From Saccoglossus kowalevskii (Eukaryota; Hemichordata; Enteropneusta; Harrimaniidae), in NCBI RefSeq assembly GCF_000003605.2, contig NW_003116659.1:1-35507 (forward strand): 35,507 nt of DNA, read 5' to 3'. Shown one piece after another: positions 20,000-30,293 of the stretch; the first letter of the stretch is position 1; each line of letters begins with the position of its first letter. Made by a program: the position numbers and the translations under genes. A model generated the notes under the pieces. The model searched no databases, was not told where the DNA came from, and saw nothing but the letters and a program-made list of their open reading frames with translations.

Positions 20000-20235
20000 T
20001 TTGATAATTACATTATTGAACTCATGATTGGTACTCGTCCAGGGTTGGGAAATTCTCTTTAGGCTGGTGGATGATGTGCAAATAAATCGAAACATGCTAT
20101 CATTTTAAAAATAAAAATAACCTGGCAATTGAAATATCACTGTGTCGATGAAACGTATGACACTTAATATGGATCGTAATAATGTCCACACAGTGTACCG
20201 AGAGGTAGAAACGAAAGGTCAAAATTCGTGACCAG

Positions 20236-20309
20236 GGCGTCATGGCTTAGTTGGTTAAAGCGCCTGTCTTGTAAACAGGAGATCCTGAGTTCGACTCTCA
20301 GTGGTGCCT
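20236..20309 (+). tRNA. tRNA-Thr-TGT: tRNA-Thr(TGT)
   Basis: A34T, C5T, A59C with trailer CCTATTTTTA, after a truncated unit. Confidence 0.92.
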
Positions 20310-20581
20310 ATTTTTATTTAGGTGCTTCACCGAACAATTCCTTGTTTGATAATTATATTATTGACACTCATGATTGGTACTCGTCCAGGGTTGGGAAATT
20401 CTCCTTAGGCTGGTGGATGATATGCAAGTAAATCGGAACATGCTATCATTTTAAAAATAAAAATATCTTGGAAATTGAAATATCACTGTGTCGATGAAAC
20501 TTATGACACTTATTATGGATCGTAATCATGTCCATACAGTGCACCGAGAGGTTGAAACGAAAGGTCATAATTCGTGATCAG

Positions 20582-20655
20582 GGCGCCATGGCTTAGTTGG
20601 TTAAAGCGCCTGTCTAGTAAACAGGAGATCCTGAGTTCGAATCTCAGTGGTGCCT
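20582..20655 (+). tRNA. tRNA-Thr-AGT: tRNA-Thr(AGT), consensus
   Basis: Exact consensus. The leader is variant (AAAGGTCATAATTCGTGATC). Confidence 0.96.
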
Positions 20656-20912
20656 TTTTTATTTAGGTGCTTCACCGAACAATTCCTTGTTGGATAATTA
20701 CATTATTTGTACTCATCCAGGGTTGGGAAATTCTCTTCAGGCTGGTGGATGACATGCAAGTAAATCGGAACATGCTATCATTATAAAAATAAAAATTACT
20801 GGAAATTGGAATATCACTGTGTCGATGAAACGTATGACACTTAATATGGATCGTAATAATGTCCACACAGTGTACAGCGAGGTAGAAACGAAAGGTCAAA
20901 ATTCGTGACCAG

Positions 20913-20986
20913 GGCGCCATGGCTTAGTCGGTTAAAGCGCCTGTCTAGTAAACAGGAAATCCTGAGTTCGAATTTCAGTGGTGCCT
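20913..20986 (+). tRNA. tRNA-Thr-AGT: tRNA-Thr(AGT), G45A/C61T
   Basis: As 4624 plus a D-loop T17C. Fold possible. Confidence 0.88.
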
Positions 20987-21257
20987 TTTTTATTTAGGTG
21001 CTTCACTGAACAATTCCTTGTTTGATAATTACATTATTGACACTCATGATTGGTACTCGTCCAGGGTTGGGAAATTCTCCTTAGGCTGGTGGATGATATG
21101 CAAGTAAATCGGAACATGCTATCATTTTAAAAATAAAAATACCTTGGAAATTGAAATATCACTGTGTCGATGAAACTTATGACACTTATTATGGATCGTA
21201 ATAATGTCCACACAGTGTACCGAGAGGTCGAAACGAAAGGTCAAAGTTCGTGACTAG

Positions 21258-21313
21258 GGCGCCATGGCTTAGTTGATTAAAGCGCTTGTCTATTTCGAAT
21301 CTCAGTGGTGCCT
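21258..21313 (+). pseudogene. tRNA-Thr pseudogene, 18-nt internal deletion
   Basis: 56-nt form, GCGCTTGTC sub-type. Confidence 0.93.
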
Positions 21314-21584
21314 TTTTTATTTAGGTGCTTCACCGAACAATTCCTTGTTTGATAATTACATTATTGACACTCATGATTGGTACTCGTCCAGGGTTGGGAA
21401 ATTATCTTTAGGCTGGTGGATGATATGCAAATAAATCGGAACATGCTATCATTTTAAAAATAAAAATAACCTGAAAATTGAAATATCACTGTGTCGATGA
21501 AACGTATGACACTTAATATGGATCGTAATAATGTCCACACAGTGTACCGAGAGGTAGAAACGAAAGGTCAAAATTCGTGACCAG

Positions 21585-21658
21585 GGCGCCATGGCTTAGT
21601 TGGTTAAAGCGCCTGTCTAGTAAACAGGAGATCCTGAGTTCGAATCTCAGTGGTGCCT
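21585..21658 (+). tRNA. tRNA-Thr-AGT: tRNA-Thr(AGT), consensus
   Basis: Exact consensus with a T7 terminator (21658-21664), unlike its G1T counterpart at 5295. Confidence 0.96.
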
Positions 21659-21930
21659 TTTTTTATTTAGGTGCTTCACCGAACAATTCCTTGTTTGATA
21701 ATTACATTATTGACACTCATGATTGGTACTCGTCCAGTGTCAGAAAATTCTCCCCAGGCTGGTGGATGATATGCAAGTAAATCGGAACATGCTATCATTA
21801 TAAAAATAAAAATTACCTGGAAATTTGAATATCTCTGTGTCGATGAAACGTATGACACTTAATATGGATCGTAATAATGTCCACACAGTGTACCGAGAGT
21901 TAGAAACGAAAGGTCAAAGTTCGTGACCAG

Positions 21931-22004
21931 GGCGCCATGGCTTAGTTGGTTAAAGCGCCTGTCTAGTAAACAGTAGATCCTGAGTTGGAATCTCAGTGGT
22001 GCCT
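21931..22004 (+). tRNA. tRNA-Thr-AGT: tRNA-Thr(AGT), degenerate G43T/C56G
   Basis: Same two damaging changes as 4279 and 5641. Confidence 0.83.
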
Positions 22005-22275
22005 TTTTTATTTAGGTGCTTCACCGAACAATTCCTTGTTTGATAATTACATTATTGACACTCATGATTGGTAGTCGTCCAGTGTTGGGAAATTCTCCTT
22101 AGGCTGGTGGATGATATGCAAGTAAATCGGAACATGCTATCATTATAAAAATAAAAATTACCTGGAAATTTGAATATCACTGTGTCGATGAACCATATGA
22201 CACTTATTATGGATCGTAATAATGTCCACACAGTGTACCGCGAGGTAGAAACGAAAGGTCAAAGTTCGTGACCAG

Positions 22276-22349
22276 GGTGCCATGGCTTAGTTGGTTAAAG
22301 CGCCTGTCTAATAAACAGGAGATCCTGAGTTCGACTCTCAGTGGTGCCT
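22276..22349 (+). tRNA. tRNA with Ile anticodon AAT on a Thr body, intact fold
   Basis: C3T, G35A and A59C with normal T69 and a T6 terminator. All stems can pair, so this is the AAT copy most likely to be stable. It is the only A59C gene with the CCTTTTTT trailer, so it is recombinant at its 3' end. Confidence 0.9.
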
Positions 22350-22620
22350 TTTTTATTTAGGTGCTTCACTGAACAATTCCTTGTTTGATAATTATATTAT
22401 TGACACTCATGATTGGTACTCGTCCAGGGTTGGGAAATTCTCCTTAGGCTGGTGGATGATATGCAAGTAAATCGGAACAATCTATCATTTTAAAAATAAA
22501 AATAGCTTGGAAATTGAAATATCACTGTGTCGATGAAACTTATGACACTTATTATGGATCGTAATCATGTCCATACAGTGCACCGAGAGGTCGAAACGAA
22601 ATGTCAAAATTCGGGATCAG

Positions 22621-22694
22621 GGCGCCATGGCTTAGTTGGTTAAAGCGCCTGTCTAGTAAACAGGAGATCCTGAGTTCGAATCTCAGTGGTGCCT
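22621..22694 (+). tRNA. tRNA-Thr-AGT: tRNA-Thr(AGT), consensus
   Basis: Exact consensus. Leader private variant shared with 12025 (offset 10596). Confidence 0.96.
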
Positions 22695-22952
22695 TTTTTA
22701 TTTAGGTGCTTCACCGAACAATTCCTTGTTGGATAATTACATTATTTGTACTCGTCCAGGGTTGGGAAATTCTCTTCAGGCTGGTGGATGACATGCAAGT
22801 AAATCGGAACATGCTATCATTATAAAAATAAAAATTACCTGGAAATTGGAATATCACTGTGTCGATGAAACGTATGACACTTAATATGGATCGTAATAAT
22901 GTCCACACAGTGTACCGAGAGGTAGAAACGAAAGGTTAAAATTCGAGACCAG

Positions 22953-23025
22953 GGCGCCATGGCTTAGTTGGTTAAAGCGCCTTTTAGTAAACAGGAAATC
23001 CTGAGTTCGAATTTCAGTGGTGCCT
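22953..23025 (+). tRNA. tRNA-Thr(AGT), 73 nt, broken anticodon stem with internal T4
   Basis: Same CCTTTTAG form as 12357, with G45A and C61T. Confidence 0.83.
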
Positions 23026-23294
23026 TTTTTATTTAGGTGCTTCACTGAACAATTCCTTGTTTGATAATTACATTATGACACTCATGATTGGTACTCGTCC
23101 AGGTTGGGAAATTCTCTTCAGGCTGGTGGATGACATGCAAGTAAATCGGAACATGCTATCATTTTAAAAATAAAAATAACCTGGAAATTGAAATATCACT
23201 GTGTCGATGAAACTTAAGACACTTATTATGGATCGTAATAATATCCATACAGTGCACCGAGAGGTCGAAACGAAAGGTTAAAGTTTGTGACCAG

Positions 23295-23368
23295 GGCGCC
23301 ATGGCTTAGTTGGTTAAAGCGCCTGTCTAGTAAACAGGAGATCCTGAGTTCGAATCTCAGTGGTGCCT
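23295..23368 (+). tRNA. tRNA-Thr-AGT: tRNA-Thr(AGT), consensus
   Basis: Exact consensus. The upstream spacer has small losses near 23078-23105. Confidence 0.96.
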
Positions 23369-23626
23369 TTTTTATTTAGGTGCTTCACCGAACAATTCCT
23401 TGTTTGATAATTACATTATTTGTACTCGTCCAGGGTTGGGAAATTCTCTTCAGGCTGATGGATGATATGCAAGTAAGTCTGAACATGCTATCATTATAAA
23501 AATAAAAATTACCTGGAAATTTGAATATCACTGTGTCGATGAACCGTATGACACTTAATATGGATCGTAATAATGTCCACACAGTGTACCGCGAGGTAGA
23601 AACGAAAGGTCAAAGTTCGTGACCAG

Positions 23627-23700
23627 GGTGCCATGGCTCAGTTGGATAAAGCGCCTGTCTAATAAACAGGAGATCCTGAGTTCGACTCTCAGTGGGGCCT
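23627..23700 (+). tRNA. tRNA with Ile anticodon AAT on a Thr body
   Basis: C3T, T13C, T20A, G35A, A59C, T69G, identical to 9672-9745. Confidence 0.87.
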
Positions 23701-23959
23701 ATTTTTATTTAGGTGCTTCACCGAACAATTCCCTGTTTGATAATTACATTATTTGTACTCGTCCAGGGTTGGGAAATTCTCTTTAGGCTGGTGGATGATA
23801 TGCAAGTAAATCGGAACATGCTATCATTTTAAAAATAAAAATAGCTTGGAAATTGAAATATCACTGTGTCGATGAAACTTATGACACTTATTATGGATCG
23901 TAATCATGTTCGTACAGTGCACCGAGAGTTAGAAACGAAAGGTCAAAGTTCGTGACCAG

Positions 23960-24033
23960 GGTGCCATGGCTTATTTGGTTAAAGCGCCTGTCTAGTAAAC
24001 AGGAGATCCTGAGTTCCAATCTCAGTGGTGCCT
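23960..24033 (+). tRNA. tRNA-Thr-AGT: tRNA-Thr(AGT), degenerate G15T/G57C
   Basis: C3T plus G15T (A box, Levitt pair) and G57C (T loop, B box). Likely dead. Same set at 28271. Confidence 0.83.
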
Positions 24034-24304
24034 TTTTTATTTAGGTGCTTCACCGAACAATTCCTTGTTTGATAATTACATTATTGACACTCATGATTGG
24101 TGCTCGTCCAGTGTCAGAAAATTCTCCTCAGGCTGGTGGATGATATGCAAGTAAATCGGAACATGCTATCATTATAAAAATAAAAATTACCTGGAAATTT
24201 GAATATCTCTGTGTCGATGAAACGTATGACACTTAATATGGATCGTAATAATGTCCACACAGTGTACCGAGAGTTAGAAACGAAAGGTCAAAGTTCGTGA
24301 CCAG

Positions 24305-24378
24305 GGTGCCATGGCTTAGTTGGTTAAAGCGCCTGTCTAGTAAACAGGAGATCCTGAGTTCGAATCTCAGTGGTGCCT
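24305..24378 (+). tRNA. tRNA-Thr-AGT: tRNA-Thr(AGT), C3T
   Basis: Only the U3-G70 wobble differs. Confidence 0.94.
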
Positions 24379-24649
24379 TTTTTATTTAGGTGCTTCACCG
24401 AACAATTCCTTGTTTGATAATTACATTATTGACACTCATGATTGGTAGTCGTCCAGTGTTGGGAAATTCTCCTTAGGCTGGTGGATGATATGCAAGTAAA
24501 TCGGAACATGCTATCATTTTAAAAATAAAAATAGCTTGGAAATTGAAATATCACTGTGTCGATGAAACTTATGACACTTATTATGGATCGTAATAATGTC
24601 CACACAGTGTACCGAGAGGTCGAAACGAAAGGTTAAAGTTCGTGACCAA

Positions 24650-24705
24650 GGCGCCATGGCTTAGTTGATTAAAGCGCCTGTCTATTTCGAATCTCAGTGG
24701 TGCCT
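24650..24705 (+). pseudogene. tRNA-Thr pseudogene, 18-nt internal deletion
   Basis: 56-nt form with the AAGGCGCC leader of the AA sub-type but intact 3' CC, so it is either that sub-type's ancestor or a recombinant. Confidence 0.93.
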
Positions 24706-24976
24706 TTTTTATTTAGGTGCTTCACCGAACAATTCCTTGTTTGATAATTACATTATTGACACTCATGATTGGTAGTCGTCCAGTGTTGGGAAATTCTCCT
24801 TAGGCTGGTGGATGATATGCAAGTAAATCGGAACATGCTATCATTATAAAAATAAAAATTACCTGGAAATTGGAATATCACTGTGTCGATGAAACGTATG
24901 ACACTTAATATGGATCGTAATAATATCCACACAGTGTACCGAGAGGTAGAAAATAAAGGTCAAAGTTCGTGACCAG

Positions 24977-25050
24977 GGTGCCATGGCTTAGTTGATTAAA
25001 GCGCCTGTCTAGTAAACAGGAGATCCTGAGTTCGAATCTCAGTGGTGCCT
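24977..25050 (+). tRNA. tRNA-Thr-AGT: tRNA-Thr(AGT), C3T/G19A
   Basis: Full length with G19A, the D-loop change otherwise typical of the 18-nt-deletion pseudogenes. The leader has AAAATAAAGG for AAACGAAAGG, as at 25655. Confidence 0.87.
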
Positions 25051-25308
25051 TTTTTATTTAGGTGCTTCACCGAACAATTCCTTGTTTGATAATTACATTA
25101 TTGACACTCATGATAGGTTAGGACATTCTCCTCAGGCTGGTTGATGATATGCAAGTAAATCGGAACATGCTATCATTATAAAAATAAAAATTACCTGGAA
25201 ATTTGAGTATCACTGTGTCGATGAAACTTATGACACTTAATATTGATCGTAATAATGTCCACACAGTGTACCGAGAGGTCGAAACGAAAGGTCAAAGTTC
25301 GTGACCAG

Positions 25309-25382
25309 GGTGCCATGGCTTAGTTGGTTAAAGCGCCTGTCTAGTAAACAGGAGATCCTGAGTTCGAATTTCAGTGGTGCCT
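25309..25382 (+). tRNA. tRNA-Thr-AGT: tRNA-Thr(AGT), C3T/C61T
   Basis: Two wobble-preserving changes. The upstream spacer has lost part of the GGTACTCGTCCAG block near 25112. Confidence 0.9.
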
Positions 25383-25654
25383 TTTTTATTTAGGTGCTTC
25401 ACCGAACAATTCCTTGTTTGATAATTACATTATTGACACTCATGATTGGTACTCGTCCAGGGTTGGGAAATTCTCTTTAGGCTGGTGGATGATATGCAAG
25501 TAAATCGGAACATGCTATCATTTTAAAAATAAAAATAGCCTGGAAATTGAAATATCACTGTGTCGATGAAACTTATGACACTTATTATGGATCTGTAATA
25601 ATGTCCATGCAGTGCACCGAGAGGTCGAAAATAAAGGTCAAAGTTCGTGACCAG

Positions 25655-25728
25655 GGTGCCATGGCTTAGTTGATTAAAGCGCCTGTCTAGTAAACAGGAG
25701 ATCCTGAGTTCGAATCTCAGTGGTGCCT
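25655..25728 (+). tRNA. tRNA-Thr-AGT: tRNA-Thr(AGT), C3T/G19A
   Basis: Identical in the gene to 24977. The G19-C56 contact is lost. Confidence 0.87.
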
Positions 25729-25999
25729 TTTTTATTTAGGTGCTTCACCGAACAATTCCTTGTTTGATAATTACATTATTGACACTCATGATTGGTACTC
25801 GTCCATTGTCAGAAAATTCTCCTCAGGCTGGTGGATGATATGCAAGTAAATCGGAACATGCTATCATTATAAAAATAAAAATTACCTGGAAATTTGAATA
25901 TCTCTGTGTCGATGAAACGTATGACACTTAATATGGATCGTAATAATGTCCACACAGTGTACCGAGAGTTAGAAACGAAAGGTCAAAGTTCGTGACCAG

Positions 26000-26073
26000 G
26001 GTGCCATGGCTTAGTTGGTTAAAGCGCCTGTCTAGTAAACAGGAGATCCTGAGTTCGACTCTCAGTGGTGCCT
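26000..26073 (+). tRNA. tRNA-Thr-AGT: tRNA-Thr(AGT), C3T/A59C
   Basis: Intact fold. 3' haplotype with trailer CCTATTTTTA. Confidence 0.93.
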
Positions 26074-26345
26074 ATTTTTATTTAGGTGCTTCACCGAACA
26101 ATTCCTTGTTTGATAATTACATTATTGACACTCATGATTGGTAGTCGTCCAGTGTTGGGAAATTCTCCTTAGGCTGGTGGATGATATGCAAGTAAATCGG
26201 AACATGCTATCATTTTAAAAATAAAAATAGCTTGGAAATTGAAATATCACTGTGTCGATGAAACTTATGACACTTATTATGGATCGTAATAATGTCCACA
26301 CAGTGTACCGAGAGGTCGAAACGAAAGGTTAAAGTTCGTGACCAA

Positions 26346-26401
26346 GGCGCCATGGCTTAGTTGATTAAAGCGCCTGTCTATTTCGAATCTCAGTGGTGAA
26401 T
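26346..26401 (+). pseudogene. tRNA-Thr pseudogene, 18-nt deletion with 3' CC to AA
   Basis: Same form as 13718. Starts the repeated module at 26346-27333. Confidence 0.93.
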
Positions 26402-26672
26402 TTTTTATTTAGGTGCTTCACCGAACAATTCCTTGTTTGATAATTACATTATTGACACTCATGATTGGTAGTCGTCCAGTGTTGGGAAATTCTCCTTAGG
26501 CTGGTGGATGATATGCAAGTAAATCGGAACATGCTATCATTATAAAAATAAAAATTACCTGGAAATTGGAATATCACTGTGTCGATGAAACGTATGACAC
26601 TTAATATGGATCGTAATAATATCCACACAGTGTACCGAGAGGTAGAAACGAAAGGTCAAAATTCGTGACCAG

Positions 26673-26690
26673 GGCGCCATGGCTTAGTTG
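26673..26690 (+). pseudogene. 18-nt tRNA-Thr 5' remnant fused to spacer
   Basis: Same junction, ATTGAACTCATG sub-lineage. Confidence 0.93.
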
Positions 26691-26926
26691 TTTGATAATT
26701 ACATTATTGAACTCATGATTGGTACTCGTCCAGGGTTGGGAAATTCTCTTTAGGCTGGTGGATGATATGCAAATAAATCGAAACATGCTATCATTTTAAA
26801 AATAAAAATAACCTGGCAATTGAAATATCACTGTGTCGATGAAACGTATGACACTTAATATGGATCGTAATAATGTCCACACAGTGTACCGAGAGGTAGA
26901 AACGAAAGGTCAAAATTCGTGACCAG

Positions 26927-27000
26927 GGCGTCATGGCTTAGTTGGTTAAAGCGCCTGTCTTGTAAACAGGAGATCCTGAGTTCGACTCTCAGTGGTGCCT
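26927..27000 (+). tRNA. tRNA-Thr-TGT: tRNA-Thr(TGT)
   Basis: A34T, C5T, A59C with trailer CCTATTTTTA. First of three consecutive TGT genes. Confidence 0.92.
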
Positions 27001-27259
27001 ATTTTTATTTAGGTGCTTCACCGAACAATTCTTTGTTTGATAATTACATTATTTGTACTCGTCCAGGGTTGGGAAATTCTCTTTAGGCTGGTGGATGATA
27101 TGCAAGTAAATCGGAACATGCTATCATTTTAAAAATAAAAATAACCTGGAAATTGAAATATCACTGTGTCGATGAAACTTATGACACTTATTATGGATCG
27201 TAATAATGTCCACACAGTGTACCGAGAGGTAGAAACGAAAGGTCAAAATTCGTGACCAG

Positions 27260-27333
27260 GGCGTCATGGCTTAGTTGGTTAAAGCGCCTGTCTTGTAAAC
27301 AGGAGATCCTGAGTTCGACTCCCAGTGGTGCCT
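27260..27333 (+). tRNA. tRNA-Thr-TGT: tRNA-Thr(TGT), T62C
   Basis: As 14633, with A52/C62 unpaired. Confidence 0.9.
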
Positions 27334-27592
27334 ATTTTTATTTAGGTGCTTCACCGAAAAATTCTTTGTTTGATAATTACATTATTTGTACTCGTCCAGG
27401 GTTGGGAAATTCTCTTTAGGCTGGTGGATGATATGCAAGTAAATCGGAACATGCTATCATTTTAAAAATAAAAATAACCTGGCAATTGAAATATCACTGT
27501 GTCGATGAAACGTATGACACTTAATATGGATCGTAATAATGTCCACACAGTGTACCGAGAGGTAGAAACGAAAGGTCAAAATTCGTGACCAG

Positions 27593-27666
27593 GGCGTCAT
27601 GGCTTAGTTGGTTAAAGCGCCTGTCTTGTAAACAGGAGATCCTGAGTTCGACTCTCAGTGGTGCCT
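27593..27666 (+). tRNA. tRNA-Thr-TGT: tRNA-Thr(TGT)
   Basis: A34T, C5T, A59C, intact fold. Confidence 0.92.
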
Positions 27667-27925
27667 ATTTTTATTTAGGTGCTTCACCGAACAATTCTTT
27701 GTTTGATAATTACATTATTTGTACTCGTCCAGGGTTGGGAAATTCTCTTTAGGCTGGTGGATGATATGCAAGTAAATCGGAACATGCTATCATTTTAAAA
27801 ATAAAAATAACCTGGAAATTGAAATATCACTGTGTCGATGAAACTTATGACACTTATTATGGATCGTAATAATGTCCATACAGTGCACCGAGAGGTCGAA
27901 ACGAAAGGTCAAAGTTTGTGACCAG

Positions 27926-27999
27926 GGAGCCATGGCTTAGTTGGTTAAAGCGCCTGTCTAGTTAACAGGAGATCCTGAGTTCGAATCTCAGTGGTGCCT
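27926..27999 (+). tRNA. tRNA-Thr-AGT: tRNA-Thr(AGT), U37 lineage
   Basis: C3A and A37T, as 18947. Confidence 0.87.
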
Positions 28000-28270
28000 T
28001 TTTTATTTAGGTGCTTCATCGAACAATTCCTTGTTTGATAATTACATTATTGACACTCATGATTGGTACTCGTCTAGGGTTTGGAAATTCTCTTTAGGCT
28101 GGTGGATGATATGCAAGTAAATCGGAACATGCTATTATTTTAAAAATAAAAATAACCTGGAAATTGAAATATCACTGTGTCGATGAAACTTAAGACACTT
28201 ATTATGGATCGTAATCATGTTCGTACAGTGCACCGAGAGTTAGAAACGAAAGGTCAAAGTTCGTGACCAG

Positions 28271-28344
28271 GGTGCCATGGCTTATTTGGTTAAAGCGCCT
28301 GTCTAGTAAACAGGAGATCCTGAGTTCCAATCTCAGTGGTGCCT
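28271..28344 (+). tRNA. tRNA-Thr-AGT: tRNA-Thr(AGT), degenerate G15T/G57C
   Basis: As 23960, including leader private changes (CATGTTCGTACAG), but set between different spacers on both sides. Confidence 0.83.
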
Positions 28345-28615
28345 TTTTTATTTAGGTGCTTCACCGAACAATTCCTTGTTTGATAATTACATTATTGACA
28401 CTCATGATTGGTAGTCGTCCAGTGTTGGGAAATTCTCCTTAGGCTGGTGGATGATATGCAAGTAAATCGGAACATGCTATCATTATAATAATAAAAATTA
28501 CCTGGAAATTGGAATATCACTGTGTCGATGAAACGTATGACACTTAATATGGATCGTAATAATGTCCATACAGTGTACCGAGAGGTCGAAACGAAAGGTC
28601 AAAGGAAATGACCAG

Positions 28616-28689
28616 GGTGCCATGGCTTAGTTGGTTAAAGCGCCTGTCTAGTAAACAGGAGATCCTGAGTTCGAATCTCAGTGGTGCCT
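28616..28689 (+). tRNA. tRNA-Thr-AGT: tRNA-Thr(AGT), C3T
   Basis: Only the U3-G70 wobble differs. The leader reads AAGGAAATGACC. Confidence 0.94.
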
Positions 28690-28960
28690 TTTTTATTTAG
28701 GTGCTTCACCGAACAATTCCTTGTTTGATAATTACATTATTGACACTCATGATTGGTAGTCGTCCAGTGTTGGGAAATTCTCCTTAGGCTGGTGGATGAT
28801 ATGCAAGTAAATCGGAACATGCTATCATTTTAAAAATAAAAATAGCTTGGAAATTGAAATATCACTGTGTCGATGAAACTTATGACACTTATTATGGATC
28901 GTAATAATGTCCACACAGTGTACCGAGAGGTCGAAACGAAAGGTTAAAGTTCGTGACCAA

Positions 28961-29016
28961 GGCGCCATGGCTTAGTTGATTAAAGCGCCTGTCTATTTCG
29001 AATCTCAGTGGTGAAT
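28961..29016 (+). pseudogene. tRNA-Thr pseudogene, 18-nt deletion with 3' CC to AA
   Basis: Same form as 13718. The next spacer has a 2-nt gain (TGTCGTGATG). Confidence 0.93.
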
Positions 29017-29289
29017 TTTTTATTTAGGTGCTTCACCGAACAATTCCTTGTTTGATAATTACATTATTGACACTCATGATTGGTAGTCGTCCAGTGTTGG
29101 GAAATTCTCCTTAGGCTGGTGGATGATATGCAAGTAAATCGGAACATGCTATCATTATAAAAATAAAAATTACCTGGAAATTGGAATATCACTGTGTCGT
29201 GATGAAACGTATGACACTTAATATGGATCGTAATAATATCCACACAGTGTACCGAGAGGTAGAAACGAAAGGTCAAAATTCGTGACCAG

Positions 29290-29307
29290 GGCGCCATGGC
29301 TTAGTTG
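29290..29307 (+). pseudogene. 18-nt tRNA-Thr 5' remnant fused to spacer
   Basis: Same junction, ATTGAACTCATG sub-lineage, but followed by an AGT gene instead of a TGT gene. Confidence 0.93.
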
Positions 29308-29541
29308 TTTGATAATTACATTATTGAACTCATGATTGGTACTCGTCCAGGGTTGGGAAATTCTCTTTAGACTGGTGGATGATATGCAAGTAAATCGGAA
29401 CATGCTATCATTTTAAAATAAAATAACCTGGAAATTGAAATATCACTGTGTCGATGAAATTTATGACACTTAATATGGATCGTAATAATGTCCATGCAGT
29501 GTACTGAGAGGTCGAAACGAAAGGTCAAAGTTCGTGACTAG

Positions 29542-29615
29542 GGTGCCATGGCTTAGTTGGTTAAAGCGCCTCTCTAGTAAACAGGAGATCCTGAGTTCGA
29601 CTCTCAGTGGTGCCT
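29542..29615 (+). tRNA. tRNA-Thr-AGT: tRNA-Thr(AGT), G30C
   Basis: C3T and A59C, with G30C leaving C30/C40 unpaired in the anticodon stem. Same set at 31245. Confidence 0.87.
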
Positions 29616-29887
29616 ATTTTTATTTAGGTGCTTCACCGAACAATTCCTTGTTTGATAATTACATTATTGACACTCATGATTGGTACTCGCCCAGGGTTGG
29701 GAAATTCTCCTTAGGCTGGTGGATGATATGCAAGTAAATTGGAACATGCTATCATTTTAAAAATAAAAATAGCCTGGAAATTGAAATATCACTGTGTCGA
29801 TGTAACTTATGACACTTATTATGGATCGTAATAATGTCCATACAGTGCACCGAGAGGTCGAAATGAAAGGTCAAAGTTCGTGACCAG

Positions 29888-29961
29888 GGCGCCATGGCTT
29901 AGTTGGTTAAAGCGCCTGTCTAGTGAACAGGAGATCCTGAGTTCGAATCTCAGTGGTGCCT
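29888..29961 (+). tRNA. tRNA-Thr-AGT: tRNA-Thr(AGT), A37G
   Basis: Only A37G. The purine is kept but t6A is not possible. Confidence 0.92.
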
Positions 29962-30219
29962 TTTTTATTTAGGTGCTTCACCGAACAATTCCTTGTTTGA
30001 TAATTACATTATTTGTACTCGTCCAGGGTTGGGAAATTCTCTTCAGGCTGTTGGATGATATGCAAGTAAATCGGAACATGCTATCATTATAAAAATAAAA
30101 ATTACCTGGAAATTGGAATATCACTGTGTCGATGAAACGTATGACAGTTAATATGGATCGTAATAATATCCACACAGTGTACAGAGAGGTAGAAACGAAA
30201 GGTCAAAATTCGTGACCAG

Positions 30220-30293
30220 GGCGCCATGGCTTAGTTGGTTAAAGCGCCTGTCTAGTTAACAGGAGATCCTGAGTTCGACTCTCAGTGGTGCCT
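30220..30293 (+). tRNA. tRNA-Thr-AGT: tRNA-Thr(AGT), A37T/A59C
   Basis: U37 with a normal C3 acceptor, so distinct from the C3A lineage. T5 terminator. Confidence 0.88.

Larger units (their letters stand above)
20913..22004 (+). repeat. Block duplicated from 4624-5714 (offset about 16290)
   Basis: Four units repeat in order: G45A/C61T gene, GCGCTTGTC deletion pseudogene, near-consensus gene with T7, G43T/C56G gene. The spacers share ATTATCTTTAGG and GTCAGAAAATTCTCCCCAGG. A partial third copy is at 12357-13300. Confidence 0.88.
26346..27333 (+). repeat. Module: AA-deletion pseudogene, truncation, TGT, TGT(T62C)
   Basis: Matches 13718-14706 at an offset of 12627-12628 bp, including T62C and the CACCGAAAA change just after it. 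Shorter versions of the module are at 18036 and 28961. Confidence 0.88.
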
